From: Sitta carolinensis
Lineage: Eukaryota; Chordata; Aves; Passeriformes; Sittidae
Direction: 5' to 3'
DNA length: 64,000 nucleotides
Assembly (NCBI GenBank): GCA_032173965.1
Contig: CM063290.1
Coordinates: 13,231,501-13,295,500 of the forward strand
Shown here: in pieces, positions 1 through 18,522 of the stretch
Numbering within the stretch: the first letter of the stretch is position 1
Layout: every line of letters begins with the position of its first letter
Notes under the pieces: model-generated
What the model was told of the DNA's origin: nothing
Seen by the model: the letters and a program-made list of their open reading frames with translations, nothing else
Databases searched by the model: none
Translations under genes and position numbers: made by a program

Positions 1-2575
1 CACAGCACACAGGCAGACACGATACCACAGGAATTGCAAGTGACCAAACAGCTGCATGACATTTACTCAAAATACTTTCTGCATTTAACACACTTATTGA
101 GCGGAACTTGAAAATAGGGTCATTGTTTACTTGGGCATGGCAGAGGGGAAACTTTGGGTTTTTACTAGACCTACAGAATATAAACAGATCTGGATTCTAA
201 AACCTTTTCATTCTACATTTCCAGGTAAAAATGATATTTTAACTAATGACAGCTTTGGCTGGGGAAAAGTTAAAAGGCTGCAGAACTTATCCTATAGTTT
301 TACTCAAAGTCCTTCTTAGAAGAGGATAGATAGATTGTTCCTGCACAGATTCATATCAGAAATGAGATGTTGAAACATTCAGGATTTCATCTTAACACTT
401 CCTAGTTTATGACAAGAAAAACTAGAAGCATGCAGTTTTCTGATTGCTACCATCAGCCAGAAGGAAAATACTTAAGCAGTTTTCTTTATTACTGGTGGGG
501 TCTTAAAGTATACGTCCAAGCTTCATAAAGAACACAGTACCGATTGGAAATTTTGCCAGTATAAGAAAACAAGAATTTGGCCCTTTCTCTGCAACTACTG
601 ACAACACTCCACAATTTCATGCTGTTAGGATTTTTTAATTAAATGAGCTATTCTTCAGTTCACAATAGAACTAAAAAGGAGAGAGTATCTAAGTATGAGG
701 CTAAGTTTGTAAAGGAGTCTCTAAGTCTTTTGCAAATGTGCGCAGAAAATTAAGAATTCCATCAATACCGAGATTTTCTAGATAAGCAAGTCCATATATT
801 TTTTAAGGGAAAGCGTTTTTTAAATAGCTGTGTTTTTTGCTGCAGTCAATAAACATCATGAGAAGGAGAAATATGATATTAAGCAGGATCTGATCCTAAA
901 CTTATGGCTCCAGTGGGAACCGACTAAACACCATTTATAGCATATCCCAACAGAAACACTCCATTTGCTGTAGCAGTGTTTACTGCATCTGAATTCTCCA
1001 AGCAGAAAACAGCTTTTTCACAGTCAAGTTCCAATATTAGCAGTGAATTAATTATTATGTTATATTTGTAGGACCATGCTAAGGCTGAGAGAGCAGTGGG
1101 AGAGGGGGGAGGTCCCTCATTGCTGTTACTCCTTGGCAAAGAATATAGATATGGTAAGCTGGGCAATTTTCAACTTTTAGTCATGTAGCTGAAAAAAAAT
1201 ATTTACTGGAAAGGACCTGACCAAATCTTTTGTATAGTTGCTGCATTCCTACAAAAACAGAAATTTGTCTAAAATAACAACATTTTAAGAAATATCCTGA
1301 AAGCAACCATTGCTTGGGTAAGGTGATTTGCATGTCATTTCCATCAGCTCTGCAATACCAGTCCATGTTTCTTATCTGCACTTCATCCAGAAACAGACCT
1401 TTCTATGACAAACATGAATCAACAAATTTTAATCCAGAATGTCACCTGTAAGTAATTTTAATCTAGAGTGTTATCTGTAAACAACACTCTATAAACCAAA
1501 CAAAAACTGGGAAGAGACAAAAAGTGTCGTACCTGTACAGTGATTTACACTGTGCCTGAAGCTTGTTCCAACTCAATAGGAGTCGCCCACTGATTTCAGT
1601 GCGGTTTGGTTCAGTCCCTTATTTCAGCCCTCATGTGTTTTGCTAGTTTAATGTAGTCACCCTTTCTGGTAGCCTTTGTCCACTGCTCCTTATAGGGACA
1701 TTCAACAATTTGCTGTGTGATTAAAAATGTCTGTGGAAGTATCAACCGCATTGTATATTGACCAGACATACATAGAGGCTAGACAGCTCCAACAAATTTC
1801 ACAACAGAATACTATTAGAGCATTAAAAGTATATTTTCATTATAGTTTTTAAAAAACATCCTGAGTATTTCAAACAAACTAACAAGATAATTATAAATAC
1901 TCATATAGGGATATTCATCTCAATGGAAGTCCTGCAGCAAGCAGAAATGGTAAATAAAAATAAATAACAAAATATATATGGATCAAAAAATATGACTGAC
2001 ACAAAAACTGCTGTAAGCATATAAAACCTGCTTCACTCACCTATGTGAAAGATAATGATTTTGATTCAAACATAGATACTCGCATTAGATATGTAACTGC
2101 CTGTATTATAACCCCACTTCCTAAACCTAGCATGCCAGTAAAGCCTAAAGATATAACAAGGAAAAACCTAAACCTGAATAATTAAACATTTATTTTTTAT
2201 AAATAGGAAAGAAGTACCATGAGTGCTGTAGGCTGGCATTGTATTTACAAATTCTTGATTTTTCAATCATACATATTAACGTTTCTTGATTTGTATCACA
2301 GAGCTAGTGGAAATACATTTCTATTCAGCACTGGTGTTATCTAGCATAAGAGCACTTTCAGGGTGTTTCCTAGATGATAGTTCTTTTAGATGTCGAGCAG
2401 AAACTACACTTGCTCTGTTAGGACTTTTATTTTTTATATGCAGTATCCTGAAACCTAAAATTCCACTGCAAACCACTGTGTTACAATGCTTCATGCTGAC
2501 CTGGGTGTAAACTTTCACCATTCAAGAAAGTCAAAAGAGGGTGAAATTTTAAGTGCAAAAATATATCTATTTTCT
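1..2575. other. AT-rich non-coding stretch
   Basis: Low CpG, many short stops in all frames, no recognisable gene, RNA or transposon. Unremarkable gene-desert sequence beyond the ZIC1 3' end. Confidence 0.6.

Positions 2576-2607
<32 letters not shown>
2576..2607. repeat. 32-nt G tract
   Basis: Uninterrupted run of G followed by further G-rich sequence to about 2660; strong potential for four-stranded DNA. Confidence 0.9.
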
Positions 2608-2608
<1 letters not shown>

Positions 2609-2660
2609 GGGGGGGGGAGGGAGTGATGAAAGGGGGGAAGAAGGGAAAAGGGGGATTTTT

Positions 2661-3559
2661 TTCAGAAATATTACACTGAGTCCAACTTTATGTCTAATGT
2701 GAGATGTTTGAGCTTGCTTGGCCTGCAGTCTGCAAAGGTATCCTCTCAGGTTGGCTGTCCATTTTCTTTTCAGATGAATTGTTAAAATCTGCTTGAAATA
2801 AAATGGAGCAAAAGACATGCGATAACATCTACATGAGTTTTTTATCAACTTCTGAGGGGACCATTTTACATTCAAACTGTAAAATGCACACAGAAAATAG
2901 GCCTAAGAAAGAATTCTGAACCTCACGGCATTTGGTTCATATTTTTTTGACTAGAAGTGAAGTCTGGCACATCATTCATTTCTTCCTGGAAGGTGCAGAT
3001 TTGAGGACATGTTCAACCCTGCTCTAAGTTTAGACAGTTTCAGAATAAAAGGGAACTATTCCCAAAGTCCCTGCCCTCTAGGTCTGCCTTTTAGATAATG
3101 AAGTTTCTGAAGGCGTTGCTCAACACAAACCAACTAAAGAGGAAAGGAAAACAAAAAGCGGGGGAGGAGGAGTAATGTGACAGAAAAGTACATGTTTTTG
3201 AATTTCTTCTGAGTTTATTCCGAATTATATCCATCTGGGTGAAACAACTAACTCCCTAGGAAATTAATGCTCTAATGATTCAGGGAAATGTAGAGCTAGG
3301 TTCTTAGTAGTAAAATGCATGTAGATGAAGAAAAGGGTGCACAGAGGTTTGTAAGTCCCAGTTTGGTAGGATAGATGTTTTCACAGATTAAGGATTAATT
3401 TGGAAACAATAGGCTTCTAATAAAATGCCAGCGTTATATCAGTTTTATTAAAACACATCTCGGAATAAAGGATCAAATTCTCACAGACTCAGCTGCAGCC
3501 CGCTGAGGAACCTGAGTAGAGGCAACATTTATTAGCAGAGGCGACTCATTAGAGAGGGG
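2661..3559. other. Non-coding, no feature seen
   Basis: Mixed-composition sequence with no supported coding or RNA feature, leading into a CpG island. Confidence 0.55.
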
Positions 3560-4420
3560 GAAATTGCTGTCGGCTGGGAACTCGGTGCCGCGTGAGCTGG
3601 AAGTTTTTCCCGAGGAGCTCATGCTCGGCCCCTTGCCGTGCCCCTGCCGCTGCCGCCCGCTGCAGCGCGGAAGCGGAGCGCACCTCTTCCCGCGGGAGAG
3701 GACATCAGCCTGCGCCACGAGCACGCTCCGCTCTCCCGAAAGCACAGATCCCCAGCCAGCCAGCCCGAGCACAGCAGCAGGATCCGCACATGCTCAACAA
3801 ACCATCGCCTAAAATACGAAACCCTGATTCCTTCTTTCTTTCTTTTTTTTTTTTTCTTTCTTTTTGTGACAGCAACTTCTAGAGATTAATCCCTCTCCAG
3901 AGTTTGCCCGTGCCTTGTCATGTCAGTAACGTCCTGCACAACTTAACGAGATAAAGCCTGACAATCTAATCAGGCCGGGCGGGGGCTGGCACCGCGTCCT
4001 GGGGCCGGCGGCCGCTCCGCGCCCCCGCCGCCGCCGCCGGCGAGCCCTGCCCGCCGCGGATCGCCGCCCGCGCCCCGGCCCCTCGCCCGCCGGCCCCGAG
4101 GGCAGCGGCGGGCCGGGCAGAGCCGGCGGAGCGGGGCCGGCAGCGCTGGGCCCGCGGGCCCGCCGCCCCCCGGGCGCCCCCGCGGCCCCTGCGCGGGCCG
4201 GGACCCGCGGGAGGAGCCATCAGCGGGCCCTTACCGGGCTCGCTCGCAGCGGCGCGCCGGGGACGAGCCCTGAACTTGGCGGTACCCGCGGCTCCCCGCG
4301 CTCTCCGCCGGGACCGGGCTCCTGCCGCCGCCCTGGGGCTCCCGAGCGGCGCGGCAGCCCCTGGCCCGGCTCCTTGCGCTGGGAGCCGGGCGCTGAGTAC
4401 CGTGAGCGTCTGATTTATCC
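3560..4420. promoter_or_regulatory. CpG island about 10 kb downstream of ZIC1
   Basis: Very high CpG density, especially 3970-4340, with GC boxes and no convincing open frame. It could be an orphan promoter or polycomb-type island. Confidence 0.55.
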
Positions 4421-4534
4421 AGTCCTCATTTGCGACCGGTCTCCTGCTAGATTATGTCAGCCAAAGGTCAGCCGGACTCAGCGGTTCTCTTCATTTTCTT
4501 AATTTTCAAAACAAACAAACAAACAAAACAAAAC

Positions 4535-4565
<31 letters not shown>

Positions 4566-4999
4566 GTGGGAGTTTGATGGGGGAGGGCGGGGGAGAGAAA
4601 CCAGCAAGTTATTCAAATTCGACCTCATCTGAATAATCGTGAATTTGATCCAGTCAGAGCTGCAGACTGTACATTAAAAATAAACGTCCAGGAGGCATTT
4701 ACTGAAGTTGATTTATTAAAAAAAAAAAAAAAAAAAAAAAACCTACAGGTTTTAAAAATACAACGTCTGTCTAGCCCTTCTCCCAAGGATGGAGTGAGTT
4801 TTCAGGTTCTGCACGAACCTTGCGGAGTATCAGTGCGTCTGCAACACTTAAGTTGAATGCGTGAACCCCCCAATCATAATTGTGTGTTCACAAAGCACAT
4901 ATGGCAGCTGCATTCTTTGTATAGTTTGTTATGATCTGGTGTGTAATGTAAATATATAAGTTCTGACCGAAAACACAGGCTCGCTTTTCCCCTAACAAC

Positions 5000-5046
<47 letters not shown>

Positions 5047-5394
5047 AAAAAGTTGCTTTGCAAACTTAAAAAGAATGACATTAGTGCTACTGTCGGAGCC
5101 AGCAGTGATTATTTGGTCTGTTTGCTCCCATTCAGAGTTAATACACGACAATAGTTTTACTCTGTGCTGCTTGACGTGAAACCACTGGGGTTGGGCAATT
5201 CTGTTCCAAACAAATACAACTTCTACACCCATCCCTGGGACAGCTAGCCGAGAGCTGAGCGAGTTTTGCAATGGAGAAAAGCATCACTTACCACGACGGG
5301 GATCTAGATCTCGGCAAATGCTGCCAGTAGGTCTGAGAAGTGAAAAAAAAACTGGAAGGGAAGCGGAAAAGCAGAAAGTTGGAAAGGGGGATTT
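4421..5394. repeat. Non-coding stretch with three A tracts
   Basis: A tracts of 23 nt (4535-4557, then G9), 24 nt (4718-4741) and 44 nt (5001-5044) occur within 510 bp. No SINE or LINE body precedes them and no target duplications were seen. Confidence 0.8.
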
Positions 5395-5460
5395 GTGTGT
5401 GTGTGTGTGTGCGTGTGCGTGTGCGTGCATGTGTGTGTGCGTGTGTGTGTGTGCGTGTGT
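5395..5460. repeat. (GT)n microsatellite with GC interruptions
   Basis: About 66 bp of alternating purine-pyrimidine (GTGTGCGT...), prone to Z-DNA. Confidence 0.9.
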
Positions 5461-7199
5461 AAAAGCCAGAGGGAAATGCGAGCACAGCGCTCCCTGCTCT
5501 CCCTGGTCGCCACCAAAACAAAGATCCAGGAGTTAAGGGAGCAAAGCTGTGCCAGATCTACACACACGGCTCCTCAGGGCCAAACCTCAGCTTCTCACTC
5601 ACTCCAGCTAGCGACAAGGGTTAATGCTCCAGAGGGACAGGCTAGCCGGCCCCTGACACCATTGGCTAGGGGAAAAAGCAGGTTTAAGGTAAATCTGCAG
5701 TCGCTTTGCAAGTTGCAAAGGGATAATTTTTAAATTAATATAATAGTAGCAACAACAATAACAATAACGATAATATTACTAACGGCAACAGCAACACCAA
5801 CAATAATAATAGAGCCCATTCTTGTCCAGTTGGCTGAGAAGCGAGGGCACGTCCCCCTCCTCTGCCCCCGCAGCGAGCGCTGCGCGGTCCTGGCGCAGAA
5901 GCCCGCGCCCCGCGCCTGCCCCAGCCCACCGGGGGGACCTGGTTATCTCTGGAGGCACAACGGAGGGGCGAACCCGGAGGGAAAAGGGCTGGAGGGTAGG
6001 AGGAAACGAAGAAGCCATGAGCACTAAATGCAAAGGTTCCGGCTCACACTTAGAGATCAACAGTTTTTTTGGGAGCTAAATTATGGGAGAAGATTCCTAT
6101 GCGAAGGCGTGGACATGTGACTCAGGTGTGTGATCGGGTGCCACTGTCCCCCTGAACGCCGTTCACGTGCCCTGCAATTACTGGGAGCTTCCCCTCCGAC
6201 TGAGGGGCAAAATGGAAGAACGAAAAAAGGCTGGATGGAAAGCAGGGGGGAAATATGTATGAATACACATCTGTTTAAATGTTGGAGCAAATGGTGACAA
6301 CAGTGCGTGCCCAAGACAAGCTTCCAGTTGGGGAACCGAGGTCAGGATTTGCCCTTTCTGAAATGAAAGGGCGACATGATGGACATCGGCTTTATTGTCG
6401 CCCCTTGTAGTCGGCTGGGGCGTGCAGGGAGCCGCAGCCATGCGGCGGGGGGAACACAGGCACTCCAGGTGTTGACCGGAGTGGCTTCCCCAGCCCAGCC
6501 CAGGCGCCCACACCTATGGGCGCGCGTTCGTCTGCAGCGCCGGGCGAGGAGGGGAGAGGAGAGGGGGTGATGGAGAGAGGTGGGCTATGGCGGAGGGAGT
6601 AGAGACGCTGCGGAGACGGAATTGCTCTGGGCGATTTCCAGTCAGCCTGGCTCCACCCGGAAGGGCCTTCCTGGGAACTTCGGGAGTGCTGGGCCGGGCC
6701 GTGCGGACGCGGCCATGACCGGGCCGGGACAAGTGCCCAGGTGAGCCGGGAGCCCGCGCGGCTTCAGAGGGCTCCTGCCTCCATCCTGCCTGCTCCCACC
6801 GGGCTCAGAAGAAACAAAAATCCACGTCATTACCAAGATACAGAAACACATTGCTGATACCATGGGATGTTATCTTGCTACCGTACAAAAGGCTCTAAAA
6901 TCACTTTGTGCTGCTGAACAATGAGTACTGGGAATTACTACTGTTCGGTTTTTGTTTGTTTGGGTTTTTTTTTAAAAAAAAAAAAACCTACAACCTACAA
7001 ATAAATAAATGCCAACAGCCTGCGTTCCTTCCTCAGATCTACCATGCGATGTTGATAAATCAGCAATAAAATATTATGTGCCACACAGTTATCGTGAGGT
7101 TTTCTTAAGAGGAGCGAGACAGAAAGGAATTTATTACAAGAACCTTTCTCCCTTCTCCAGAGACAGTTTTCTGGTGACTGTACCCGCCGCTTTTTGACA
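5461..7199. other. Non-coding, mixed composition
   Basis: An AAT/AAC-like simple run lies at about 5738-5812 and moderately CpG-rich patches at 5830-5960 and 6400-6790. No supported gene. Confidence 0.5.
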
Positions 7200-7640
7200 C
7201 ATAAGCCCACGAAAAGCCACTCGGACGTCGATCCCCGGCGCTGAGAACGGCTGTGAGGAGGGGTCCGGGGGTTCACTGAAGACCCCGTCAAACGAGGGAG
7301 GTCGCGTTTGCCCAGCGTGCAGGGAGAGGCTGGAAGCGCAGGTCCGGGCGCATCGCTGCGCGGCAGGGGCGGGGCGGGGGCGGCCCCGGCCGGGCCGGGC
7401 AGGGCCGGGCCGGGCGGGCAGCACGTGCGGCGGCGGCGCTGCCGCGCGCGGGCGCGGGGCGGGCGCGGGGCGGGCGCGGGGCGGGCGCGGGGCGGGCGCG
7501 GGGCGGGCGCGGGGCGGGCGCGGGGCGGGCGCGGGGCGGGCGCGAGCACCTTCCGCGGGCGGCGGGGCCGCGTCATAAATATTCAACAGCACGTGCAGCC
7601 GCGCCGCGGGTGCGCATGCGCCACCGGGGCGCCCGGCGGG
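7200..7640. promoter_or_regulatory. CpG island with GC-box array and NRF1 site
   Basis: High CpG, containing the 11-bp GC-box array and a TGCGCATGCGC NRF1-type site at 7611-7621. No TATA box or gene start is recognisable. Confidence 0.5.
7446..7545. repeat. 11-bp GC-box tandem array
   Basis: About nine near-perfect copies of GGGCGCGGGGC; each junction makes a GGGGCGGGC Sp1/KLF-type site. G-rich enough for quadruplex formation. The long frames over it arise because the unit lacks stop triplets. Confidence 0.9.
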
Positions 7641-8095
7641 CGCTCACACACACACAGACAGACAGACGCACAGACAGACACACACAGACACACAGAGCAC
7701 GCACACGGAACTCCTACAGAGCACTCACACGCTCACGCAGCACTCACGCACACCACACACATGCAGATGCACAAGCGCATCCACATCACGCACACAGCAC
7801 TCACACACGGAGTGCTCGCACGAATACGCACACGCCCCTCTGACACACACAGAGCACTCACACACGGAGTGCTCGCACAAATATACACACACCTCGCTGA
7901 CACACAGAGCACTCACAACTCAGAGCGCTCACACACAAACGGAGTGCTCCCACAAATACACACACACCCCGCTGACACGCACAGAGCACTCACACACACG
8001 CACAGAGCACTCACACACACTCACACAGCACTCACAAACACAGCTCACACACACGGAGTACACACACACCCCACTGACACTCACGCACAGCCGCG
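7640..8095. repeat. CA-rich minisatellite with repeated hairpin
   Basis: Degenerate units of about 55-75 bp built on (CA)n. Several contain inverted arms GAGCACTC and GAGTGCTC around a 7-nt loop (perfect at 7852-7874; near-perfect at about 7796-7817 and 7923-7949). No coding evidence. Confidence 0.8.
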
Positions 8096-9168
8096 GTTTC
8101 CAGGAACCGTCCCCAGGTGACCAGTCCCGAACCTCCCCGCTGCCCTCCGGACCCCGTAAGAGGCAACATCAAGCACAAAGCACATGGTTCGGCGGGGGAA
8201 GCTTGCTGATATGGGCGTATTTTTTCTTCACTCCTTGGTCATATTTCCTCAAGGGATTTTTGGAAGTGAAAAGGGTCCTAAAGGATCTTACAGTTCTGCC
8301 CCATGCCAAAACACAACTTCCATTTTTTTGCTAAGCTAAGTCGTGCCCACGTCTGGACAAGCGGCATGTGAGGACTTGGATTTGAGTGTGCCCCATTGAT
8401 CCTGCACCCTGCCTCACTGTGCTACCCCAGACCGCTAATTCTGTGTTTGAGTCCCCAAATGTAAACACATGCACAATCATAGATGCACAGATCGAGCATT
8501 TTTAAATAGTAGTTTCGTAGAGAGGTAGTATGATCATATATATCTAAAAGGTAATTAATTTGATTTATTATACTTGAAAAATCCTGTCTGCAGTACGGCG
8601 TCATCTGGAAACTTCATGCTATTTTATACTATCGTTCTAAAGCCGAAATAAATGTTACGAATTGATGACAGCTTCCAGCTGCATGATAAAAATAGCCCCT
8701 TCACTTCACAGGATCGTGTTTCATGTTATCGAAGATGAACCATATCTGACCCATAGACGTTCGCAGCAGGGGAAAAAAAAATGATACAAAATAAAAACCT
8801 TGTCCATTTTTAATAAACAATGCTCCCTAAAACGCGATAGCTTCTCGGTGAAATAGGACCCACTTTCATACGTTCAGCAGGTTCAGGAAATCAGGTCTGC
8901 CCCTCATTCAAAATAGAAATCTCAATTATTAATCTTTCTGGGTGAATTTGGAAATTTCACCCATTCTGTTACAAATGCCACCCATTGTACAGAAACATTT
9001 GCATTGAATAATAGAGGTTGTGTGATCCTTCGAAAATATGCTTCCGTGTAAACACATGAATGTGTGTCTTTCTAGAAACACCGCTCTTTATTTACTTACA
9101 AATGTAGATAGAAAGAGAGGTAATGTACAGATGCGGACATATTTGTAATACAGTCAGCAACGCGAACG
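8096..9168. other. AT-rich candidate regulatory stretch
   Basis: Contains TAATTAATTT (near 8552), a CAGCTG E-box (near 8676) and other homeodomain cores. It resembles conserved non-coding DNA but has no gene. The call is by composition only. Confidence 0.25.
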
Positions 9169-9960
9169 GTGATCTCGGTGAGCTTGCGTGCATCTGCGGC
9201 AGTGACCATGTGTCCCGTGAGCTGCAGCCACAGCGCAGGCAATGCCCGTGCCCACCACGGGACCGCCCGCGCCCGCGGAGCCGCGCGGGACGGGGCGGCG
9301 GGGCTGCTCCGCGGGCCGGGCTCCGCGGCCGCGTCGGGCCCCGGCCGGGCCTCTCAGCGTTCGGCGGCCTCTCCCCGGCAGCAAAGCCCCACTCAGCAGG
9401 AAATCGCCAACCACCTTTTGAGGAAAATGAGTTGATTCCCGCGGGAACGCTGCGCTAGCCGCGGGGATCGAGCCCTCATCTCGAGGTGCCCGGCGCACAC
9501 GTGTGCGTGGGACGGCGGGCGCGTCCCGGCCGCGGGCGGGCACAGCCGTGTGCGGCTTCGCAGGCGTGCTGCGGGTGCGAACGGGGCCCGGTGTGTGTGC
9601 AAATGCAGATGTAAACTTTGTAATGGTGATGCACGGTGCGCCTGGTACCTGCACGGCCTCCTTCGTGGGCGCATCGCTCACGAATTCCTCTCCCTCTGAA
9701 CTCCAGCGGCAAAACGCACACTGGTTCTTTTAGCGTCAGGTCACTTGAAATACTATGCCCTTTCCAGAGGGGATCTCCTTTCTCGTCCTGCCTGCTGGAA
9801 GCGGGCTTTGCAGCGAGGCTCTGGCTCCGCGCCGGCCGCGCCGGAGCTCCTGCGGCCCCGGGCGTGCAGCGAGGCTCCTGCGCGCCCGCCGCCCCAGCCC
9901 GGTCCGCGGCCCGGCTCGCTGCTCGCTCCCGCCAGAAGCTGCTGCGAGATGAGCAAGGCT
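9169..9960. promoter_or_regulatory. CpG island downstream of ZIC1
   Basis: CpG-rich from about 9170 to 9950, interrupted near 9600-9780. No conserved frame. Confidence 0.5.
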
Positions 9961-11640
9961 TCCGGACACAGAAAAACTTACGAGGTCAGAGCCGTCTACC
10001 AGAGTGGCCAGAAAGGCAGCAAATAAAAGTGTTGATGCTCCGTGCATCAGTCCAGGGACTGCCGCTTCCTCACGGCTCAAAGGACGGCGATAACCAGATG
10101 AGGCCAGCGCGGAGCGGGTGTCCCCATTTCAAACAGTGTCTGGACTAAAGAAGCTGACTTTGCCGTATGAATGCTGGACTTGCCTTTTAATAAATTCAAG
10201 CCATCACTCACAAACCATTAAAGCGACCTGAAAGGCAAGTCTTTCGCGGGGGAAGTGGAAGCGCCTGATTATTGTTTTGCATTTAACTTTCTGCGTGCAA
10301 ACGGCACAAGCACGGCCGGGGGTTGCCACCCGAGAGGGGCCACCACACACAGCCCTCCACACACCCACCCGAACAGCCTCCTGCACTCTCCCCGCCGGCA
10401 CTGCAGTCCTGCTTTGGGTATCCTCAAACACTCCCCCACGCAGGCGGGAGCCTCCGCGGGCGCGGGAGACTGCGGAAAGCAGACATCGGACCTAAGTGTT
10501 TTTTCTACCCCGGTCCAGACAGCGCGGAGAGCCGCGGGGCTGTCGGCGCGGCCTGCCGCGGGCTGCGAAATCTACTTTTCCCACATAGGAAAAGTACCAC
10601 GACAGCATCTCCAGAGCCAGACATCAGAAAGAAAATGATGGCCCCCGTTGAGGCTGGAGAGCTGGGGTCGGTGTTTCTGCTAGCAAGCCTTTGTGAGTAA
10701 ATCCGCAAAGGGAGCCTTGCTAGAGAAAAGTTGACTTTAGAGACTAAAACAGTGCAGAAACCGCCGAGAGAAACCTCACAACCTCTCTGCCTGAAAAACA
10801 CCCCTCTCTCTGCCGGGGATTTCAAAGCACTGCTCCCCTCTTCAGAGCCAAGCGAACAGCACAAGCACCAGCACGGCGTGGACTTGAATTCAGCATTAAC
10901 AATTCCAGCTCCAGTGATCGTCGCTAATTCAGAACATACATGGGATGGAGATCAACCAGTACCGCACAGTTCCCCGTCAACCCCGATAAAAAACCAACAG
11001 CAGCAGCAACAACACTAGAATCATCCTTTCTGCTGTAGGACGCTCAAACAAACCTCAGACTGAAAGTTTAAAAGAATACTCATTAACCAAGTGTTCCAAT
11101 ACACACAAGTAACAGATCTGTGTTAAGCGACCACTAGGGACTTCACACAAGTTCAAAGAAAGTTGCAGTACGCATCTTTAAAATATCTCACCCTCACCAC
11201 ATTTCTCCAGGTTTACTTTACAGATGGGTAGCTCAGACGAGCTCAACGATTCTTTTTCTCTTAGGTACGCTCAGGTTACATTTTTTATAACCGATGCCCG
11301 GTAAAGTCGCCGAGACAATTACCCTGAAAGATTCGCAGCAAGCAACACTTTCGGCGCATGAAACACTTCTTTCCCCGGCTCCTTTGCCCGGTGGGCTACA
11401 TTTCCTCAAGTCCCAACACTTTCTGCCCCGGTCCCACCGGACTCCAACTTTTCCTATCTCGCCAAACCCTGCAAGGTGGCGCTCTTTTCATTGAAAGCTG
11501 GTATTAGCCTTATAATAACAACATTTTGTAGAAAGTAAAGTTAAAGCGAAGCCTTCCCACGGGTGCTGCAGGGAGCAGGCGGAGATGCCGAACTGGCAGG
11601 AGTGGGGCTTCAGATGAGCAAGACAAACTCTCCTCTCTCT

Positions 11641-11643
<3 letters not shown>
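9961..11643. other. Non-coding, moderately CpG-rich
   Basis: A small CpG-rich patch lies at about 10230-10590. The rest is unremarkable. No supported gene. Confidence 0.5.

Positions 11644-11693
<50 letters not shown>
11644..11693. repeat. 50-nt T tract
   Basis: Uninterrupted T run preceded by a (CT)n stretch. Confidence 0.95.
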
Positions 11694-11694
<1 letters not shown>

Positions 11695-13299
11695 AGGATG
11701 GGGGTGAGGCGTGTGCTTTCGGCCAGTGAAAAGTCTCCGAGGGAGATCCCCAAACGTTACGGACAAAGAAAAATCCTTGCGGTGGGCTGCTGAGAGCCAG
11801 CGGGCTGTGCTCTGGGCGGGTTACCGCCGGGGCTGCGGAGTGCCCGCACGAATGTGAGGAGAGAGCGGCTTCCCCCGCACCCCCGCCCCCCGAGCGGTTA
11901 ATATGGCTATTGACTCGCTGTACACATAATATTTCTTTAAAGAAGCTGTTAAAGTGTCATCTTGGTCTACTGGAAGGTCAGTTTGTGCAATTCACTCTAT
12001 GACATATCACAAGCCCTCGCAGCTTTAGCCAACCTCATGATTTGTGTTGTCTGTTGATATGTTGTCTGCTTAATGGGGCGATCATGCAAGCTACAACCAG
12101 GAACAAAGCCCAACAGTTCCAACAACCGTAGCTAAGTTAGTGGAAGCAGTACAGCTTGCAAATCTATCAAACTAAACTGCAAAGAAGACAATCTGATTTA
12201 GAGAAAAGGCGTTCTGCTACAGTCATTAAGCACAAGTAATTTAGATTTTTTATATTGTCTTCTCATTTACAAATTTACTGTATCAACGCCAGCCAATGGA
12301 ACGAATTTCTTAAGTAAATGAGAAATAAATAAAAGAGATAGAAAGATAATCAAATTACATAAAATAATTCTTATGCCCTAGATTTATTTTTTAGAAAGCT
12401 ATTAACACTAGCAAAATTATAGTAATAATAATAACATAGCATAAGAAGTAATTGATTTAAATTAACATCACGTTTTAAGGAATATCAGCAAAGAAGAAAA
12501 AAAAATACAAGAAAAAAGCCAAGTAAAAAATACATGCAACAACAACAACGGCCTTCGTGAAACAGTGCTGTACTTCTTGGAGTAAAAGGCCCAAGGAAAG
12601 TCATGAATCCACTGCCTAAGAATTAGTTATGGTCATAAATGCCTTAAATTAAAACAGCAACCGAAATCTCCTCTGTTTTAAATCTCCTAATATATGTTAT
12701 CCGAATTAATTTAATTTAGGGACCCAGTCTATGCAGATTCATGGACAGTGTTGGAGTGGAATGCAGCACTTCTCGTGTAACAATTCCCCACATTAATATT
12801 TATGTAGCATATGCAATCTATTTCTGTTATTTTTATGGTTGTTATTCTATGTCTGCAAAGGTCATTTAAATTATACTGCGGCCGAAAATTTGTTTCATAA
12901 ATTTTGATATAAATACTAATTACACACTATAGTAATGCCAGCAGGGATCCTTTCATTTATCACATTTATATCACCTTCGCTGCTTTAGTGATGACATAAT
13001 GGAAAGCAGTGAAAAACTGGGACAGTTTTATTCTAATATCCTAAAGCTAGTAGGAGTTGCAGCAGGTTGACTTAGTGAATAAGAATTCCTACCACAATTC
13101 TTGGGATTTAAGAATCTTTAATAAGGTACGAAATGTTACCAAACAGTTCTGTAAACTAAATTTTACATACCAATTCTTCTAGCCATAAATATTGAATATC
13201 TTGTAACAGGTATAACCGGACCTTTACATGCGGATAAATATGGAAATTAGGATTTATATACATTATGTTCTTGTATTTGCCAAAAGCAACGGACAGATA
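11694..13299. other. AT-rich candidate regulatory or distal ZIC1 3' UTR stretch
   Basis: After a short CpG-rich start (11800-11900), AT-rich sequence with many homeodomain cores, and minus-strand AATAAA at 13032-13027 and 12388-12383. It could include distal ZIC1 3' UTR or a downstream enhancer. No open frame of interest. Confidence 0.3.
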
Positions 13300-18290
<4,991 letters not shown>

Positions 18291-18299
18291 GATGAATGG

Positions 18300-18412
18300 G
18301 AGCCGGGGGCGGAGCGCCGTGCGGGCGGACGTGGGCGCGCATTGGCCGGCGCCGGCTCCCCCTTCCCCGCGTCGCTGCCCCCGGCCCCGCTGGCTGCGGG
18401 CGCTGATTGGCC
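18300..18412 (-). promoter_or_regulatory. ZIC1 core promoter with two CCAAT boxes
   Basis: CpG-rich stretch with ATTGG at 18341-18345 and 18406-18410, each followed by CCG(G/C), so CCAAT on the ZIC1 strand. A GC box (GGGGGCGG) is at 18305-18312. There is no TATA box on the ZIC1 strand. The arrangement fits a TATA-less developmental CpG promoter firing toward ZIC1. Plus-strand firing toward ZIC4 is possible but unproven. Confidence 0.6.
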
Positions 18413-18483
18413 GCGCCGCCTCATCCATCGCAGGTATTGTGGCGCCCTGACACCGCTCTGACAAACGGGGCTGCGGCAGCCCC

Positions 18484-18522
<39 letters not shown>

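Noticed and set aside
7308..8120. 270-codon plus-strand frame, Gly/Arg- then Thr/His-rich
   Set aside because: It consists of the 11-bp GC array followed by a (CA)n minisatellite; frames stay open for compositional reasons.
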